The notes below the pieces were generated by a model. It was not told where the DNA came from, did not search any database, and saw only the letters and a program-made list of their open reading frames with translations. Positions 34,616-43,854 of a DNA stretch of 64,000 nt are shown one piece after another. Numbering within the stretch: position 1 is the stretch's first letter; every line of letters starts with the position of its first letter. A program made the translations under genes and the position numbers. The DNA lies in assembly GCF_025165815.1 (NCBI RefSeq), contig NZ_JAFFZE010000014.1:186001-250000 (forward strand), written 5' to 3'. The DNA comes from Actinophytocola gossypii. GTDB lineage: Bacteria; Actinomycetota; Actinomycetes; Mycobacteriales; Pseudonocardiaceae.

Positions 34616-35545
34616 GTGACGGTCACCGACGACGTTCTCGCCGAGCGGTTCGGCGAGCACCGCACGCGTCTGATCGGCGTGGCGTACCGCTTGACCAGCC
34701 GGCTGTCCGACGCGGAGGACGCGGTCCAGGAGGCGTGGCTGCGACTGTCCGGTTTGGACGACCGGCAGCGCGCGGAGATCCGCGAGCTGGGTGCCTGGCT
34801 GACCACCGTCGTCGGCCGGATCTGTCTGGACCGGCTGCGCTCGGCCGCCGAACGGCGCGAGCGCTACGTCGGCCCGTGGCTGCCCGAGCCGATCGTCACG
34901 CCGCTCGGCGGCCGGCCGGGCGGCGACGATCCACTCGAGACGATCGTGCGAACCGAGGACGTCCGCCTGGCCGCGATGGTCGTGCTCGACCGGCTCACCC
35001 CCGAGCAGCGGGTCGCGTTCGTGCTACACGACGCCTTCGACGTGCCGTTCGCCGAGATCGCCGGGATCCTCGGTGTGGCGGAGGCCACCGCCCGGCAGCA
35101 CGCCTCCCGCGGCCGGCGCGCGGCCGCCGACGCCGGACCCCCGCCCAGGACCGCCGTCGATGAGCAGCGCGCGGTCCTGGAGCGGCTGGTGGCCGCGATC
35201 GTGGGCGGCGACCTGGACACCGTGGTGCGGCTGCTGCACCCGGACGCCGTGCTCACCGGCGACAGCGACGGCAAGGCGCGCACCGCCCGTCAGGTCATGG
35301 TCGGCAGCGACAAGATCGGCCGGTTCCTGGCCGGGCTCTTCCGGCAGTACGGCGCGCACCGGGTCGACGCCGGCGAGCTGGTGCTGGTCAACGGCGACCT
35401 CGGCATGGCCTTCCCGAACATCCCGGCGGACGGCGAGTACCGGGCGCTCGACCGGCGGATCACCGGTTTCGCCGTCCGCGACGGGCTGGTGACCGCGATC
35501 TACGACATCGTCAACCCGGACAAGCTCACGCACCTGGACTTCTGA
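34616..35545 (+). CDS. SigJ-type ECF sigma factor with SnoaL-like C domain
   Basis: A 309-residue sigma factor. Region 2 is FGEHRTRLIGVAYRLTSRLSD plus AEDAVQEAWLRL (about residues 10-45), region 4 is LTPEQRVAFVLHDAFDVPFAEIAGILGV (about residues 125-152). From about residue 180 a SnoaL/NTF2-like domain follows, as in SigJ (ECF41-like) proteins, where it replaces a separate anti-sigma factor and controls activity. GTG start. The convergent AhpD-like gene is the typical genomic partner of this sigma class. No anti-sigma gene is visible. Confidence 0.92.
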   Translation: MTVTDDVLAERFGEHRTRLIGVAYRLTSRLSDAEDAVQEAWLRLSGLDDRQRAEIRELGAWLTTVVGRICLDRLRSAAERRERYVGPWLPEPIVTPLGGRPGGDDPLETIVRTEDVRLAAMVVLDRLTPEQRVAFVLHDAFDVPFAEIAGILGVAEATARQHASRGRRAAADAGPPPRTAVDEQRAVLERLVAAIVGGDLDTVVRLLHPDAVLTGDSDGKARTARQVMVGSDKIGRFLAGLFRQYGAHRVDAGELVLVNGDLGMAFPNIPADGEYRALDRRITGFAVRDGLVTAIYDIVNPDKLTHLDF

Positions 35546-36122
35546 GCGCCTCGTCGGCCGGTACCGGGATCCGGCAGGCGTCGCCCGAGGTGAACCCCTG
35601 GTCGCGGAGGTCGAGCGCGCTGAACATCCTGGCCCGCATGTTCTCCAGCCCGATCTGGTAGGTCAGCTCGAGCACGCCCTGGTCGCCGAACTCCGCGCGC
35701 AGCTCGGCGACCTGCTCGTCGGTCACGGCCACCGGGGTGTCGGTCATCGCGTCGGCGTAGGCGATCGCGAGCCGCTCGGCTCGGTTGTAGGCGTCCGAGG
35801 TGCGGTAGTCGTCGATCCGGCGCAGCCGCTCGATGTCCAGGCCGCCGTGCTTCTGCAGCATGGTGCCGAAATCGACGCACCACGAGCAGCCGAGCCGCTG
35901 GGCGGCCCGGTACACCGCGATCTCCCGGACGTTCGCCGGCAGGACGGTGCTGGCCCGCTGCGCGGCCAGCTCGTGCACGGCGCTGGCCCGCAACAGCTTG
36001 CGGTGCCTGGCCAGCACGGTGAACGGCTCCGGCACCGCCCCGAACCGGCGGGTCGCGAACCGGTAGAAGGCGCGCAGGAAAGGACGCGCCTCCTTGGTGG
36101 GAATCCCTGGAATCCTCGGCAT
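35526..36122 (-). CDS. Carboxymuconolactone decarboxylase/AhpD-like protein
   Basis: A 198-residue helical protein with the AhpD-type redox pair Cys79 and Cys82 in RLGCSWCVDFG and a downstream YADAMTDTPVAVTDEQ segment. AhpD proteins act as thiol-dependent peroxidase partners; the SigJ-associated branch has an unknown substrate. It overlaps the end of the sigma gene by 20 bp convergently. It is probably a target of that sigma factor. Confidence 0.88.
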   Translation of the reverse strand: MPRIPGIPTKEARPFLRAFYRFATRRFGAVPEPFTVLARHRKLLRASAVHELAAQRASTVLPANVREIAVYRAAQRLGCSWCVDFGTMLQKHGGLDIERLRRIDDYRTSDAYNRAERLAIAYADAMTDTPVAVTDEQVAELRAEFGDQGVLELTYQIGLENMRARMFSALDLRDQGFTSGDACRIPVPADEALRSPGA

Positions 36123-36217
36123 GGTCTCCTCCTCGTCCGGCGATCACCGCGTTGACGAGCCGGGCGCGCTGGATGTGACAGCCCGTTCCTGGCGGCTAGC
36201 CTGGCCCGGACCGAGGG

Positions 36218-36817
36218 ATGGGAGTGCACGTGGGTCGGCCGCCGAGGTTCAGCGAGGACGCCATCCTCGACGCCGCGCTCGACGTCCTGACCGACGGCGG
36301 CCTCGACGGCATGACCATCGCGGCGATCGCCGCCCGGCTCGGTGCGCCGACCGGGTCGATCTACCACCGCTTCCCCTCGAAGGCGGTGCTCCTCGGCCGG
36401 CTCTGGCTGCGCACGGTCCTGCGGTTCCAGGCGGGCTTCCTGGAGGCGATCGGACACCCGGACGTCGACGAGGCGGCCCGAGGTGTGGTGGGCCACCTGA
36501 TCGAGTGGTCCCGAACGAGTCCCGGCGAGGCACGGCTGGTCGCCGAGCACTGGAACCGCCCGCCCGGCGAGAACTGGCCCGAGGAGATGACCGCCCGGAT
36601 GTCGACGGTCAACGAACGGGTCGACCAGGCCATCGACGACTACTGCCGGCGCCGCTACGGGCACGCCACGCCCGAGAACCGCTACGTGGTCCGGTTCGCG
36701 CTGCAGCACCTGCCCTACGCGGCCATCCACGTGTTCCTTCTGGAGGGTCTGCCCCAGCCGGCGCACCTGCGGCGCGTCGCGACCGAGACGAGCCTGCACG
36801 CGCTGTCCCTCGCCTGA
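36218..36817 (+). CDS. TetR-family regulator
   Basis: A 199-residue repressor. HTH at RFSEDAILDAALDVL and MTIAAIAARLGAPTGSIYHRF (about residues 10-52), then an all-helical ligand domain. ATG at 36218 or GTG at 36230 (VGRPPRF) can both serve as start. It lies 3 bp from the end of the convergent P450 gene. The perfect palindrome at the P450 promoter is a plausible binding site, although it is 1.3 kb away. Confidence 0.9.
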   Translation: MGVHVGRPPRFSEDAILDAALDVLTDGGLDGMTIAAIAARLGAPTGSIYHRFPSKAVLLGRLWLRTVLRFQAGFLEAIGHPDVDEAARGVVGHLIEWSRTSPGEARLVAEHWNRPPGENWPEEMTARMSTVNERVDQAIDDYCRRRYGHATPENRYVVRFALQHLPYAAIHVFLLEGLPQPAHLRRVATETSLHALSLA

Positions 36818-36820
36818 CCC

Positions 36821-38083
36821 TCAGGACACCGACGAGATCTCCACCGGCAACCCGTTCCTGGGCCGCATCGCCGCGAACCCGGTCGGCCGCACCCGCCCGG
36901 GCAGCAGTCGCAGCTCGGCCCGGTCGAGCAACCGCGCCAGCATCACGGTCAGCTCGGTGGTGGCCATGGTCGATCCGATGCAGCGGTGCGGCCCGCCGCC
37001 GAACGGCACGAACTCGTGCGGCCCCATCTTCCGGTACCCCGGCGCGTCCGGCAGCCACCGCTCCGGCCGGAACTCGAGCGGATCGCGGTAGACGTCCGGG
37101 TCGCGATGGGTGACGTAGGGGCTGTAGAGCAGCGTCGAGCCCGCCCGCACCGGCACGCCGGCGAACTCGAAACCGTGCACGACGTGCCGGGCCGACACGA
37201 CAGCCGGTGGATAGAGCCGCAGCGTCTCGGCGACCACCGCTCGCAGGTAGGGCAGCCGGTCCGGGTCGGGTGGCCCCTCCGCCGACCGCACCTCGTCCAC
37301 GGCGCGCTCCCGTACCGCGACGTGGGTCAGCAACGCGCGCACCGCCCACGCCATCGCCGCGCTCGTGGTCTCGTACCCGGCCGCGATCAGGGTGACCGCC
37401 TGGTCGCGGACCTCCTGGTCGCTCAGTCCCCCGTCGTCGCGGCCGCGCACGAGCACCGCGAGCACCTGGTCGCCGTCGTCCGCGTCCCCGGACCGGACCC
37501 GGGCGATCTCCTCGTGGATCCGCTCGTCGACGATCGCCCGCGCCCGCATGGCCCGCCGCCACACCGGTGTGCGCAGCGCGCGGTGCGCCCGGACCGCGTC
37601 GGGCAGCCGGTCGACCAGGTCGAGCAGCGCCTGGAGGTGCTCGCCGAAGAAGTCGGTCTCACCGGCGAGCCGGGTTCCGAACAGCGACCGCAGCGTGCTC
37701 GCGCGGATCGCCGCCCGGAACACCTGGTAGGCGTCGACCACCTGGCCCGGGCGCCAGCGGTCGATCGCCTCGTCGGCCGACCGCGCCATGACCTCCAGGT
37801 AGTGGCCGACCTGCCGGTGGTGCATCGCCGGCTGCACGAGCCGCCTGCGGCGCCGGTGGTCGGGCCCGTCGGAGACGATCAGCGACGTCTCGCCGTCCAC
37901 CGGCACCAGCCCGGCGAACGCCGGCCGCATCGCGAACAGGTCGTGGTTGGCGAAGACGAACCGGTTCGCCTCCGCCCCCAGCAGATACGCGTACCGGTTG
38001 GGGCCGAAGCCGGCCCGAACCACCGGGCCTCGACGCCGGTGCAGTCGCCGTAGCAGTTCTCCCGGACCGTAGCTGACGACCAT
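36821..38083 (-). CDS. Cytochrome P450
   Basis: A 420-residue soluble bacterial P450. I-helix AAGYETTSAAMAW (oxygen-binding), K-helix ExxR in VVAETLRLYPPAV, and heme loop FVPFGGGPHRCIGS with proximal Cys368. The I-helix shows Gly-Tyr-Glu-Thr-Thr, where Ala-Gly-x-(D/E)-Thr is the rule. ATG at 38083 has GGGAG six nt upstream; the ATG at 38095 lies within the operator palindrome. No ferredoxin or reductase is adjacent. Substrate unknown; high similarity in layout to CYP families acting on lipids or polyketides. Confidence 0.93.
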   Translation of the reverse strand: MVVSYGPGELLRRLHRRRGPVVRAGFGPNRYAYLLGAEANRFVFANHDLFAMRPAFAGLVPVDGETSLIVSDGPDHRRRRRLVQPAMHHRQVGHYLEVMARSADEAIDRWRPGQVVDAYQVFRAAIRASTLRSLFGTRLAGETDFFGEHLQALLDLVDRLPDAVRAHRALRTPVWRRAMRARAIVDERIHEEIARVRSGDADDGDQVLAVLVRGRDDGGLSDQEVRDQAVTLIAAGYETTSAAMAWAVRALLTHVAVRERAVDEVRSAEGPPDPDRLPYLRAVVAETLRLYPPAVVSARHVVHGFEFAGVPVRAGSTLLYSPYVTHRDPDVYRDPLEFRPERWLPDAPGYRKMGPHEFVPFGGGPHRCIGSTMATTELTVMLARLLDRAELRLLPGRVRPTGFAAMRPRNGLPVEISSVS

Positions 38084-38093
38084 GCGCACTCCC

Positions 38094-38122
38094 ATCGACG
38101 TTTTAGAACGTCGATTCTATAA
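38094..38122. promoter_or_regulatory. Perfect palindrome and -10 at P450 promoter
   Basis: ATCGACGTT-TTAG-AACGTCGAT (38094-38115) is a perfect 9-bp inverted repeat. The minus-strand -10-like ATAGAAT lies just upstream (complement of 38116-38122). The site sits between -10 and the start codon, where a repressor would block transcription. Confidence 0.6.
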
Positions 38123-38124
38123 CC

Positions 38125-39747
38125 CTAGTGCAGCGTCAGGTTACGCCGGCGGTATCCCACGGCCCCCAGCGCGAGCAGGAGCACCGACAGGCCGGCCATC
38201 GCCGCCACCGGGCCCGCGGTCAGCGCCTGGGCGGGCAGGTCCGGCAGGTGGCTGAACGGCGAGACGTCGATCAGTGGCTCCGGAAGCTCGAGCAGCGCGC
38301 CGAACTGGCCGACCACCAGGCAGACCGCGAACGCCGCCCAGGCCAGCGCCACCGCGGCGCGGGGCACCAGCCCGAACACCGCGACCACGAAGCCGGCCAG
38401 CACCAGGGTCGGCGCGAGCTGCGCCACCGTCGTCACCAGCAGGTCGCCGACCGCGGCGGTGAGGTCGCCCGCGACCACCCCGTAGGCCAGCCCGGTGCCG
38501 AGCCCGAGCGCGAACAGCACGAGCACCGTGCCGGCCAGGGCGACCAGCACGTGCGCCACCAGCCACCGGGTCCGGCTCACCGCGGTGGCCAGCACGATCT
38601 CGGCCGGGCCACCCGTCTCGTCGCCGCGCAGCCGGAGCAGGGCCTGCAGCGTGTAGCCCGCGACGACGACGCCCATCAGGCCCATCATGGCGGCGAAGTA
38701 GGCGTCCACCAGGCTGCCGCCACCGCCGAGCTGGCGCATGAGTTCCGCGCTCTGCTCGCTGCCGAACAGGTCGTCGACCTGGTCGCCGATCCCGCCGAAC
38801 GCGAGCCCGAACACCGCGACGCCGACGAGCCAGCCAAGCAGGGTCCCGCGTTGCAGTCGCCAGGCGAGCCCGAACGGGGTGCGCAGGCTCCGCGTCGCCC
38901 TGGTCCGGCCGCGGCGGACCGGCATCATCCCGGTGCCGACGTCGCGGTGCGCGCTCAGCCAACCGGCCAGCCCGAGCGTTGCCGCGGTGAACAGCCCGAA
39001 CAGCGCCAGCGGCCACCAGCGCTGGTCGCCGTACGGTTCGAACCGCTGCGCCCACCCGATCGGCGACAGCCAGGACGGCCAGGCGGCGGTGACAGTCATG
39101 CCGTCCGGCCCGGTCTCGCCGGTGGCGTCGCCGACCGCGCGGAGCAGGTAGGCCAGTCCCAGCGCGGCGGATGCCAGGCCGATCGCGGCGCGCGCTCCCT
39201 CCGCGACCTGCGCGGCGACGGCGGTGATCCCGGCGAAGGCGAGCCCGGACGCGCCGATCGCGGCGCCGGCCGCGATCGAGCCGGCCACCGGCAGCCCGTT
39301 CGCGAGCAGCGCGACCGCGCAGACCCCGGCGAGCAGGACGTCGGCTACGGCGGCGACCAGCAGCGCGGCGGCGAGCCCGGCGTGCCGGCCGACGGCGGTC
39401 GACCCGGTCAGCTCCGCGCGGCCGAGCTCCTCGTTCTGCCTGGTGTGCCGGACGACGGTGAGCACGTTCATCAGCGCGGCGAGCACGCAGGTGAACACCA
39501 GCGCCTCGGCCACGGCGAGCGCTCCGACGTTGCCGCCCGTGGCCGGGCCGGTGAACGCCCTGGCCACGACGCTGCTCGCACGGATGGCGGCGTTCTCGGC
39601 GACCGCGGCCGGGGTGGCGTACAGCCCTTCGATGGCGGAGGCGGTCGAGCCGACCAGGGCGGCGAGCGCGAGCAGCCAGACGGTCAGCCGCACCCGGTCG
39701 CGCCGGACGGCCAGGCGGGCGAGGACTCCGGTGGCGGTCATGCTCAT
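38125..39747 (-). CDS. ABC exporter permease (double-length, tetronasin/antibiotic type)
   Basis: A 540-residue membrane protein with about twelve hydrophobic segments arranged as two similar halves, as in the TnrB/polyketide antibiotic exporter permeases. Soluble linkers include [26 protein letters not shown], which recurs in the second half as [27 protein letters not shown], supporting an internal duplication. ATG at 39747 overlaps the ATPase stop. Probably exports a hydrophobic compound. Confidence 0.9.
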   Translation of the reverse strand: MSMTATGVLARLAVRRDRVRLTVWLLALAALVGSTASAIEGLYATPAAVAENAAIRASSVVARAFTGPATGGNVGALAVAEALVFTCVLAALMNVLTVVRHTRQNEELGRAELTGSTAVGRHAGLAAALLVAAVADVLLAGVCAVALLANGLPVAGSIAAGAAIGASGLAFAGITAVAAQVAEGARAAIGLASAALGLAYLLRAVGDATGETGPDGMTVTAAWPSWLSPIGWAQRFEPYGDQRWWPLALFGLFTAATLGLAGWLSAHRDVGTGMMPVRRGRTRATRSLRTPFGLAWRLQRGTLLGWLVGVAVFGLAFGGIGDQVDDLFGSEQSAELMRQLGGGGSLVDAYFAAMMGLMGVVVAGYTLQALLRLRGDETGGPAEIVLATAVSRTRWLVAHVLVALAGTVLVLFALGLGTGLAYGVVAGDLTAAVGDLLVTTVAQLAPTLVLAGFVVAVFGLVPRAAVALAWAAFAVCLVVGQFGALLELPEPLIDVSPFSHLPDLPAQALTAGPVAAMAGLSVLLLALGAVGYRRRNLTLH

Positions 39748-40640
39748 CGGGCACCCGCCGGCTGGTCGCCGTAGTGGCGCAGGAACAGCTCCTCGAGGGT
39801 GGGTGGCGTGCTGGTCAGCGACCGCACGCCGAGGCCGGCCAGGTGCCGGTGCACGTCGGGGAGCCGCTCGGTCTCGACCTCGAGCCGCGCGCGGTGGCCG
39901 TCGACGGCGACGTCGTGCACGCCGGCGAGGCCGGCGAGCCCGTCCGGCGGCGCGGCGGTCTCCACGGAGATCGACGTGCGGGTGAGGTGGCGCAGGTCGG
40001 TGAGGCTGCCCGACTCGACGGTGCGGCCGGAGCGGATGATGCTCACCCGGTCGCAGAGCTTCTCCACCTCGGCGAGGATGTGGCTGGAGAGCAGGACCGT
40101 GCGGCCGGCATCGCGCAGGTCCCGCACGCAGTCCTGGAACACCGCCTCCATCAGCGGGTCCAGGCCGGAGGTCGGCTCGTCGAGGACGTACAGCTCGACG
40201 TCGGAGGCGAACGCGGAGATCAACGCGACCTTCTGCCGGTTGCCCTTGGAGTAGGTGCGCATGCGTTTGCCCGGGTCGAGGTCGAACAGGTCGACCAGCT
40301 CGCGGCGGCGGTGCTCGGCGAGGCCGCCACGCAGGGTGCCGAGCAGGTCGATGGCCTCGCCCCCGGTGAGGTTCGGCCACAGGTTGACGTCGCCCGGGAC
40401 GTAGGCGAGCCTGCGGTGCAGCGCCACGGCGTCGCGCCACGGGTCGCCGCCGAGCAGGGTCGCGCGACCGGAGTCCTTGCGCAGCAGGCCGAGCAGGACG
40501 CGGATCGTGGTGGACTTGCCGGCCCCGTTCGGGCCGAGGAAGCCGTGCACCTCGCCGGTGTGCACCGTGAGGTCGAGCCGGTCCAGCGCGACGGTGTCGC
40601 CGAACGTCTTGACCAGTCCGTCGACTTCGATCGCGGTCAT
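39744..40640 (-). CDS. ABC exporter ATP-binding protein
   Basis: A 298-residue DrrA-like ATPase. Walker [17 protein letters not shown], signature-like [15 protein letters not shown] (degenerate LSGGQ) and Walker [14 protein letters not shown]. The C-terminal 90 residues form the regulatory beta-rich extension typical of antibiotic exporters, ending [14 protein letters not shown]. The ATG (40640) begins [14 protein letters not shown]. The divergent tetR gene and the CTTACC palindrome between them indicate drug-inducible control. Confidence 0.94.
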   Translation of the reverse strand: MTAIEVDGLVKTFGDTVALDRLDLTVHTGEVHGFLGPNGAGKSTTIRVLLGLLRKDSGRATLLGGDPWRDAVALHRRLAYVPGDVNLWPNLTGGEAIDLLGTLRGGLAEHRRRELVDLFDLDPGKRMRTYSKGNRQKVALISAFASDVELYVLDEPTSGLDPLMEAVFQDCVRDLRDAGRTVLLSSHILAEVEKLCDRVSIIRSGRTVESGSLTDLRHLTRTSISVETAAPPDGLAGLAGVHDVAVDGHRARLEVETERLPDVHRHLAGLGVRSLTSTPPTLEELFLRHYGDQPAGAR

Positions 40641-40662
40641 GTGGGCCCCCTTTCGGAATTTA

Positions 40663-40689
40663 CTTACCATCGGTAAGCGATGTTAGCCT
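40663..40689. promoter_or_regulatory. TetR operator and leaderless promoter
   Basis: CTTACC-ATC-GGTAAG (40663-40677) is a perfect inverted repeat in the 55-bp gap between the ABC ATPase and the divergent tetR gene. A -10-like TAGCCT (40684-40689) ends 6 nt before the tetR GTG, so that transcript is probably leaderless. Confidence 0.6.
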
Positions 40690-40695
40690 ACTCAG

Positions 40696-41415
40696 GTGAA
40701 CGCGGGTAAGGACAGCACGCGGGTAAGGATCCTCACAGCGGCCGAGCAACTGTTCGTGGAGCGCGGCTACCACGCGACGACGCTGCAGGAGATCGCCGAC
40801 CGGGTCGGCATCACCAAGCCGGCGCTCTACTACCACTTCGACGCGAAGGCCGACATCCTCGCCAACCTGCTCGATCCGATGACCAGCGAACTCGAGCACG
40901 TGCTCGACCAGGCGTTCGCCGCGGCCGAGACCGGCGGTGTCGCGGCCGCGCGCGAGGTGCTGATCCCCGGCTGGCTGGACGTGTTCCTGCGCTCGCGCGG
41001 CACTCTGTTGGCCCTGGTCCGGGAGCTGGCCTCCACGCCGTCCGGCGCGTTCGACCGGGCGATCGCGGCGATGGAGCGGGCCATCGTCCTGTGCGCGGGC
41101 CCCGACGCGGGCGTCGCGGAGCAGGTGACGATGGCCCAGGTCGTCGCGGCGATCACCGACCCGGTCGCGCTGATGCCGCACCTGCGCACCGACGTGCTGC
41201 GCGAGCACCTGCTGGCCGGCGCGTGGCGGCTGCTCGGCGAGCCGGGGGACGCGCCCCGGCCGGCGCGGCGCGGCGGCGGGCGCCCAAGGTCGCTATCGGC
41301 CGAGGACATCGCACTGGCCAGGGAACTGCACGCGAGCGGGGAACACTCACCCGAGTCGCTGGCCGGGCGGTTCGGCGTCTCCCGGGCGACGCTGTACCGC
41401 CATCTCAAAACTTAG
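40696..41415 (+). CDS. TetR-family regulator with extra recombinase-type HTH at C terminus
   Basis: A 239-residue protein. The N-terminal TetR HTH is ILTAAEQLFVERGYHATTLQ and IADRVGITKPALYYHFDAK (about residues 11-50), with a TetR ligand domain to about residue 185. A linker rich in Pro/Arg/Gly leads to GRPRSLSAEDIALARELHAS and SLAGRFGVSRATLYRHLKT, which matches the Hin/resolvase DNA-binding HTH closely. Two DNA-binding heads on one chain are unusual. It likely represses the divergent ABC exporter and itself. Confidence 0.88.
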   Translation: MNAGKDSTRVRILTAAEQLFVERGYHATTLQEIADRVGITKPALYYHFDAKADILANLLDPMTSELEHVLDQAFAAAETGGVAAAREVLIPGWLDVFLRSRGTLLALVRELASTPSGAFDRAIAAMERAIVLCAGPDAGVAEQVTMAQVVAAITDPVALMPHLRTDVLREHLLAGAWRLLGEPGDAPRPARRGGGRPRSLSAEDIALARELHASGEHSPESLAGRFGVSRATLYRHLKT

Positions 41416-41443
41416 TTCTGAGATTCGCGACGAGTTATGAGAC

Positions 41444-42547
41444 TCAGGGCTCGATGACCCGAGCCATGAAGTACACCGCACCGGTCGCCGCGTGCCGCAC
41501 CACGAGCAGGAACGGCCGGTCCACGACCATCCGCTCGCTACGGGTCGGCATCGACACCATCCGCATCATCACCGCGGTCGCGGCGGCGCCCTCGAGACCC
41601 TGCTCGTCGATCCGCAGCACCGACTCGTGCAGCACCGCCTCCACCGCGAGCGGCGAGGGGCTGATCCCGGAGAGGTCGGCGTCCCGGGTGAACGCCGTAC
41701 GCACGCCGAGCCGGCCGAGCGGCTCGGTCAGCTCGGTCTTCGTCCGCACCTCGAGCCGGGGCAGCGCCAGGTCGACCTGGGTGAGCCGGGGCGCGTCCAG
41801 CAGGCGACCGAGCGCGTCCGCGTCGAGCGCGTCCTCGGCCTCGGCGAGGTCCCCGTCCGGCAGCAGCACGACCGCCTCGACCCCGCCGACCGCGCGGAGC
41901 GTGGCCACCTGCCAGCCGTCCTGGGCGGCATAGCCGATCCGCTCGGACAACGCCATCGTCGGCACCTCGCGGGTGGCGGACGGGGCGTGGAACGGGCGCG
42001 GCGTGGTCGCCCCCTCGGTGAACCGCAGACGCCAGGCGCACTTCAGGTACAGCGCGTTGACCAGGGCGGACACCGTCTCCGCGGTGATCGCACCCGGCGG
42101 GATCAGCTCGGGGACGAGGTCCCGGGTGGTCTTGGCGACGTCGACGTTGACCAGGTCGCGGGCCTGGCCGGGCGCGGTCTGGAACGGCGCCTCGCGGACC
42201 GTGCCGTTCGACCACCGGCCCAGCTCCTCGACGAACGACACGAGGACGTCGACGGATTCGTCGGTCCAGAGCGTGTTGGCCACCGCGATCATCGGCTCGT
42301 CCTCGTCGCCGCGGGGCGCGTCCAGCTCGGTGGCCTGGAGCAGGAGCTTGCCCAGCTCGCCGAGGTCGCCGTGCGCGTCGCCGAGCAGGGCGGTCGCCAG
42401 CTCGTCGCGGGTCTCCCCGGCCGCGCCCTGGGCGAGCAACCCGAGCGCGCTGGCGACCGAGAACGGCGACCAGCACACGCCGGAGCCCGGGGGTGCGACA
42501 ACGCGGTGCAGGGCGAGCGTGAACGCGAGGTGCGCGCGGTCCGTCAT
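41444..42547 (-). CDS. Serpin-family protease inhibitor
   Basis: A 367-residue serpin, close to the family core length. Family landmarks are CWSPFSVASALGLLAQGA, ANTLWTDES, VNVDVAKTTRDLVPELIPPG, VSALVNALYLKCAWRLRF and the C-terminal RPFLLVVRHAATGAVYFMARV. The hinge before the reactive loop (EQGLEGAAATA) has the small residues needed for an inhibitory serpin. Aligned to alpha-1-antitrypsin, Val-Ser falls at P1-P1', but the loop is about three residues longer, so this is uncertain. No signal peptide. It starts 17 bp after dgt on the same strand. Confidence 0.9.
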   Translation of the reverse strand: MTDRAHLAFTLALHRVVAPPGSGVCWSPFSVASALGLLAQGAAGETRDELATALLGDAHGDLGELGKLLLQATELDAPRGDEDEPMIAVANTLWTDESVDVLVSFVEELGRWSNGTVREAPFQTAPGQARDLVNVDVAKTTRDLVPELIPPGAITAETVSALVNALYLKCAWRLRFTEGATTPRPFHAPSATREVPTMALSERIGYAAQDGWQVATLRAVGGVEAVVLLPDGDLAEAEDALDADALGRLLDAPRLTQVDLALPRLEVRTKTELTEPLGRLGVRTAFTRDADLSGISPSPLAVEAVLHESVLRIDEQGLEGAAATAVMMRMVSMPTRSERMVVDRPFLLVVRHAATGAVYFMARVIEP

Positions 42548-42564
42548 GCCTCGAGTGTGCCACC

Positions 42565-43845
42565 TCACACCCTCGGTACGCCGCCGCCGACGAACACCCC
42601 GTGCCAGTGAAGCGCCTGCGCGTCGGTCAGGGCGGCGACCTGGTCGACCACGACCCGCAGCCGGGCGGCGTCGTCACCGGCGGCGTCGAACGCCGGCACG
42701 AACGCGGGTTCCAGCGCGTCCGCGCCACGGTCGACGAGTGCGGCCACCAGCTCGGTCAGCCGTTCCCGCTGGGTGGCCTGCAGCGCGCGCCGGCCGGGGT
42801 CGCTCATCACGTACCGCAGGGCCACCGCCTTCAGCAGCGCGACCTCGGCGGCGACCCGCGGGGGCACCACCAGCTCGGCCGCGTACCTGGTGAGGATGCC
42901 GTCGCCGTGCTCGCGCCGGGTCGCGGTGACCGCGGCGGCGGCGAACCGGCCGACGAGTTCACTGGTCAGCCGCTTCAACGCGACCTGGGCGCCGAGGGTG
43001 TCGTCGTACTCAGTGCCCGCGAGGTCGGCCACCACGGGCAACCGCAGCAGGTCGGCGGCGACCTCCTCGAGCCCGGACACCGGCTCGGGGCTGAAGTGCT
43101 TCGCGGCGAGCTCGGCCACCACCGTCCGCTCGCCGGCGGCGGTGAGCGCGGGGATCGAGATGCGGCCGGAGCGGACGCCGTCCTCGACGTCGTGCACCGA
43201 GTAGGCGACGTCGTCGGACCAGTCCATCACCTGCGCCTCGATGCACCGGCGGCGATCCGGCGCGCCGTCGCGGACCCAGTCGAACACGGCCCGGTCGTCG
43301 GGGTAGACGCCGAACTTCCGGGTGCCGGGAGTGCGGGGCCACGGGTACTTGGTGGCCGCGTCCAGCGACGCGCGGGTCAGGTTGAGCCCGTGCTCCCGCT
43401 CGCCGAGCACCTTGGGCTCGAGCCGGGTCAGGATGCGCAGGGTCTGCGCGTTGCCCTCGAAACCGCCGCAGGCCTGGGCGACCGCGTCCAGCGCACGCTC
43501 GCCGTTGTGCCCGAACGGCGGGTGGCCGATGTCGTGGGCGAGGCCCGCGGTGTCGACGACGTCCGGGTCGCAGCCCAGTTCCTCGGCGATGCCCCGGCCG
43601 ATCTGGGCGACCTCGAGCGAGTGGGTCAGCCGGTTCCTCGGCACCCCGCTGACCTCGGAACCCTCCCCCGGGCCGACGACCTGGGTCTTGCCGGCGAGGC
43701 GGCGCAGCGCGGCCGAGTGCAGCACGCGGGCGCGGTCGCGGGAGAACGGACCGCGCCGGGCGGGCAGGGAGTCGGGCAGGACCGCGCTCTTGCCCGGCTC
43801 GGGGTACGGGCGCGCCGTGTCGTGGTCGGCGTAACCGGGGGTCAT
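42565..43845 (-). CDS. dgt: Deoxyguanosinetriphosphate triphosphohydrolase-like protein
   Basis: A 426-residue HD-domain dNTPase that removes triphosphate from dGTP or other dNTPs. HD metal ligands are in [18 protein letters not shown] (His) and [16 protein letters not shown] (His-Asp), with the later Asp in [14 protein letters not shown]. Length fits the actinobacterial class. It is preceded 9 bp upstream by the YdcF-like gene and followed by the serpin, making a three-gene operon. Confidence 0.95.
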   Translation of the reverse strand: MTPGYADHDTARPYPEPGKSAVLPDSLPARRGPFSRDRARVLHSAALRRLAGKTQVVGPGEGSEVSGVPRNRLTHSLEVAQIGRGIAEELGCDPDVVDTAGLAHDIGHPPFGHNGERALDAVAQACGGFEGNAQTLRILTRLEPKVLGEREHGLNLTRASLDAATKYPWPRTPGTRKFGVYPDDRAVFDWVRDGAPDRRRCIEAQVMDWSDDVAYSVHDVEDGVRSGRISIPALTAAGERTVVAELAAKHFSPEPVSGLEEVAADLLRLPVVADLAGTEYDDTLGAQVALKRLTSELVGRFAAAAVTATRREHGDGILTRYAAELVVPPRVAAEVALLKAVALRYVMSDPGRRALQATQRERLTELVAALVDRGADALEPAFVPAFDAAGDDAARLRVVVDQVAALTDAQALHWHGVFVGGGVPRV

Positions 43846-43854
43846 GCGCGGAGG

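Noticed and set aside
32779-35163. A 794-codon plus-strand frame opposite dnaG
   Set aside because: It is the high-GC antisense shadow of primase; no recognisable domain.
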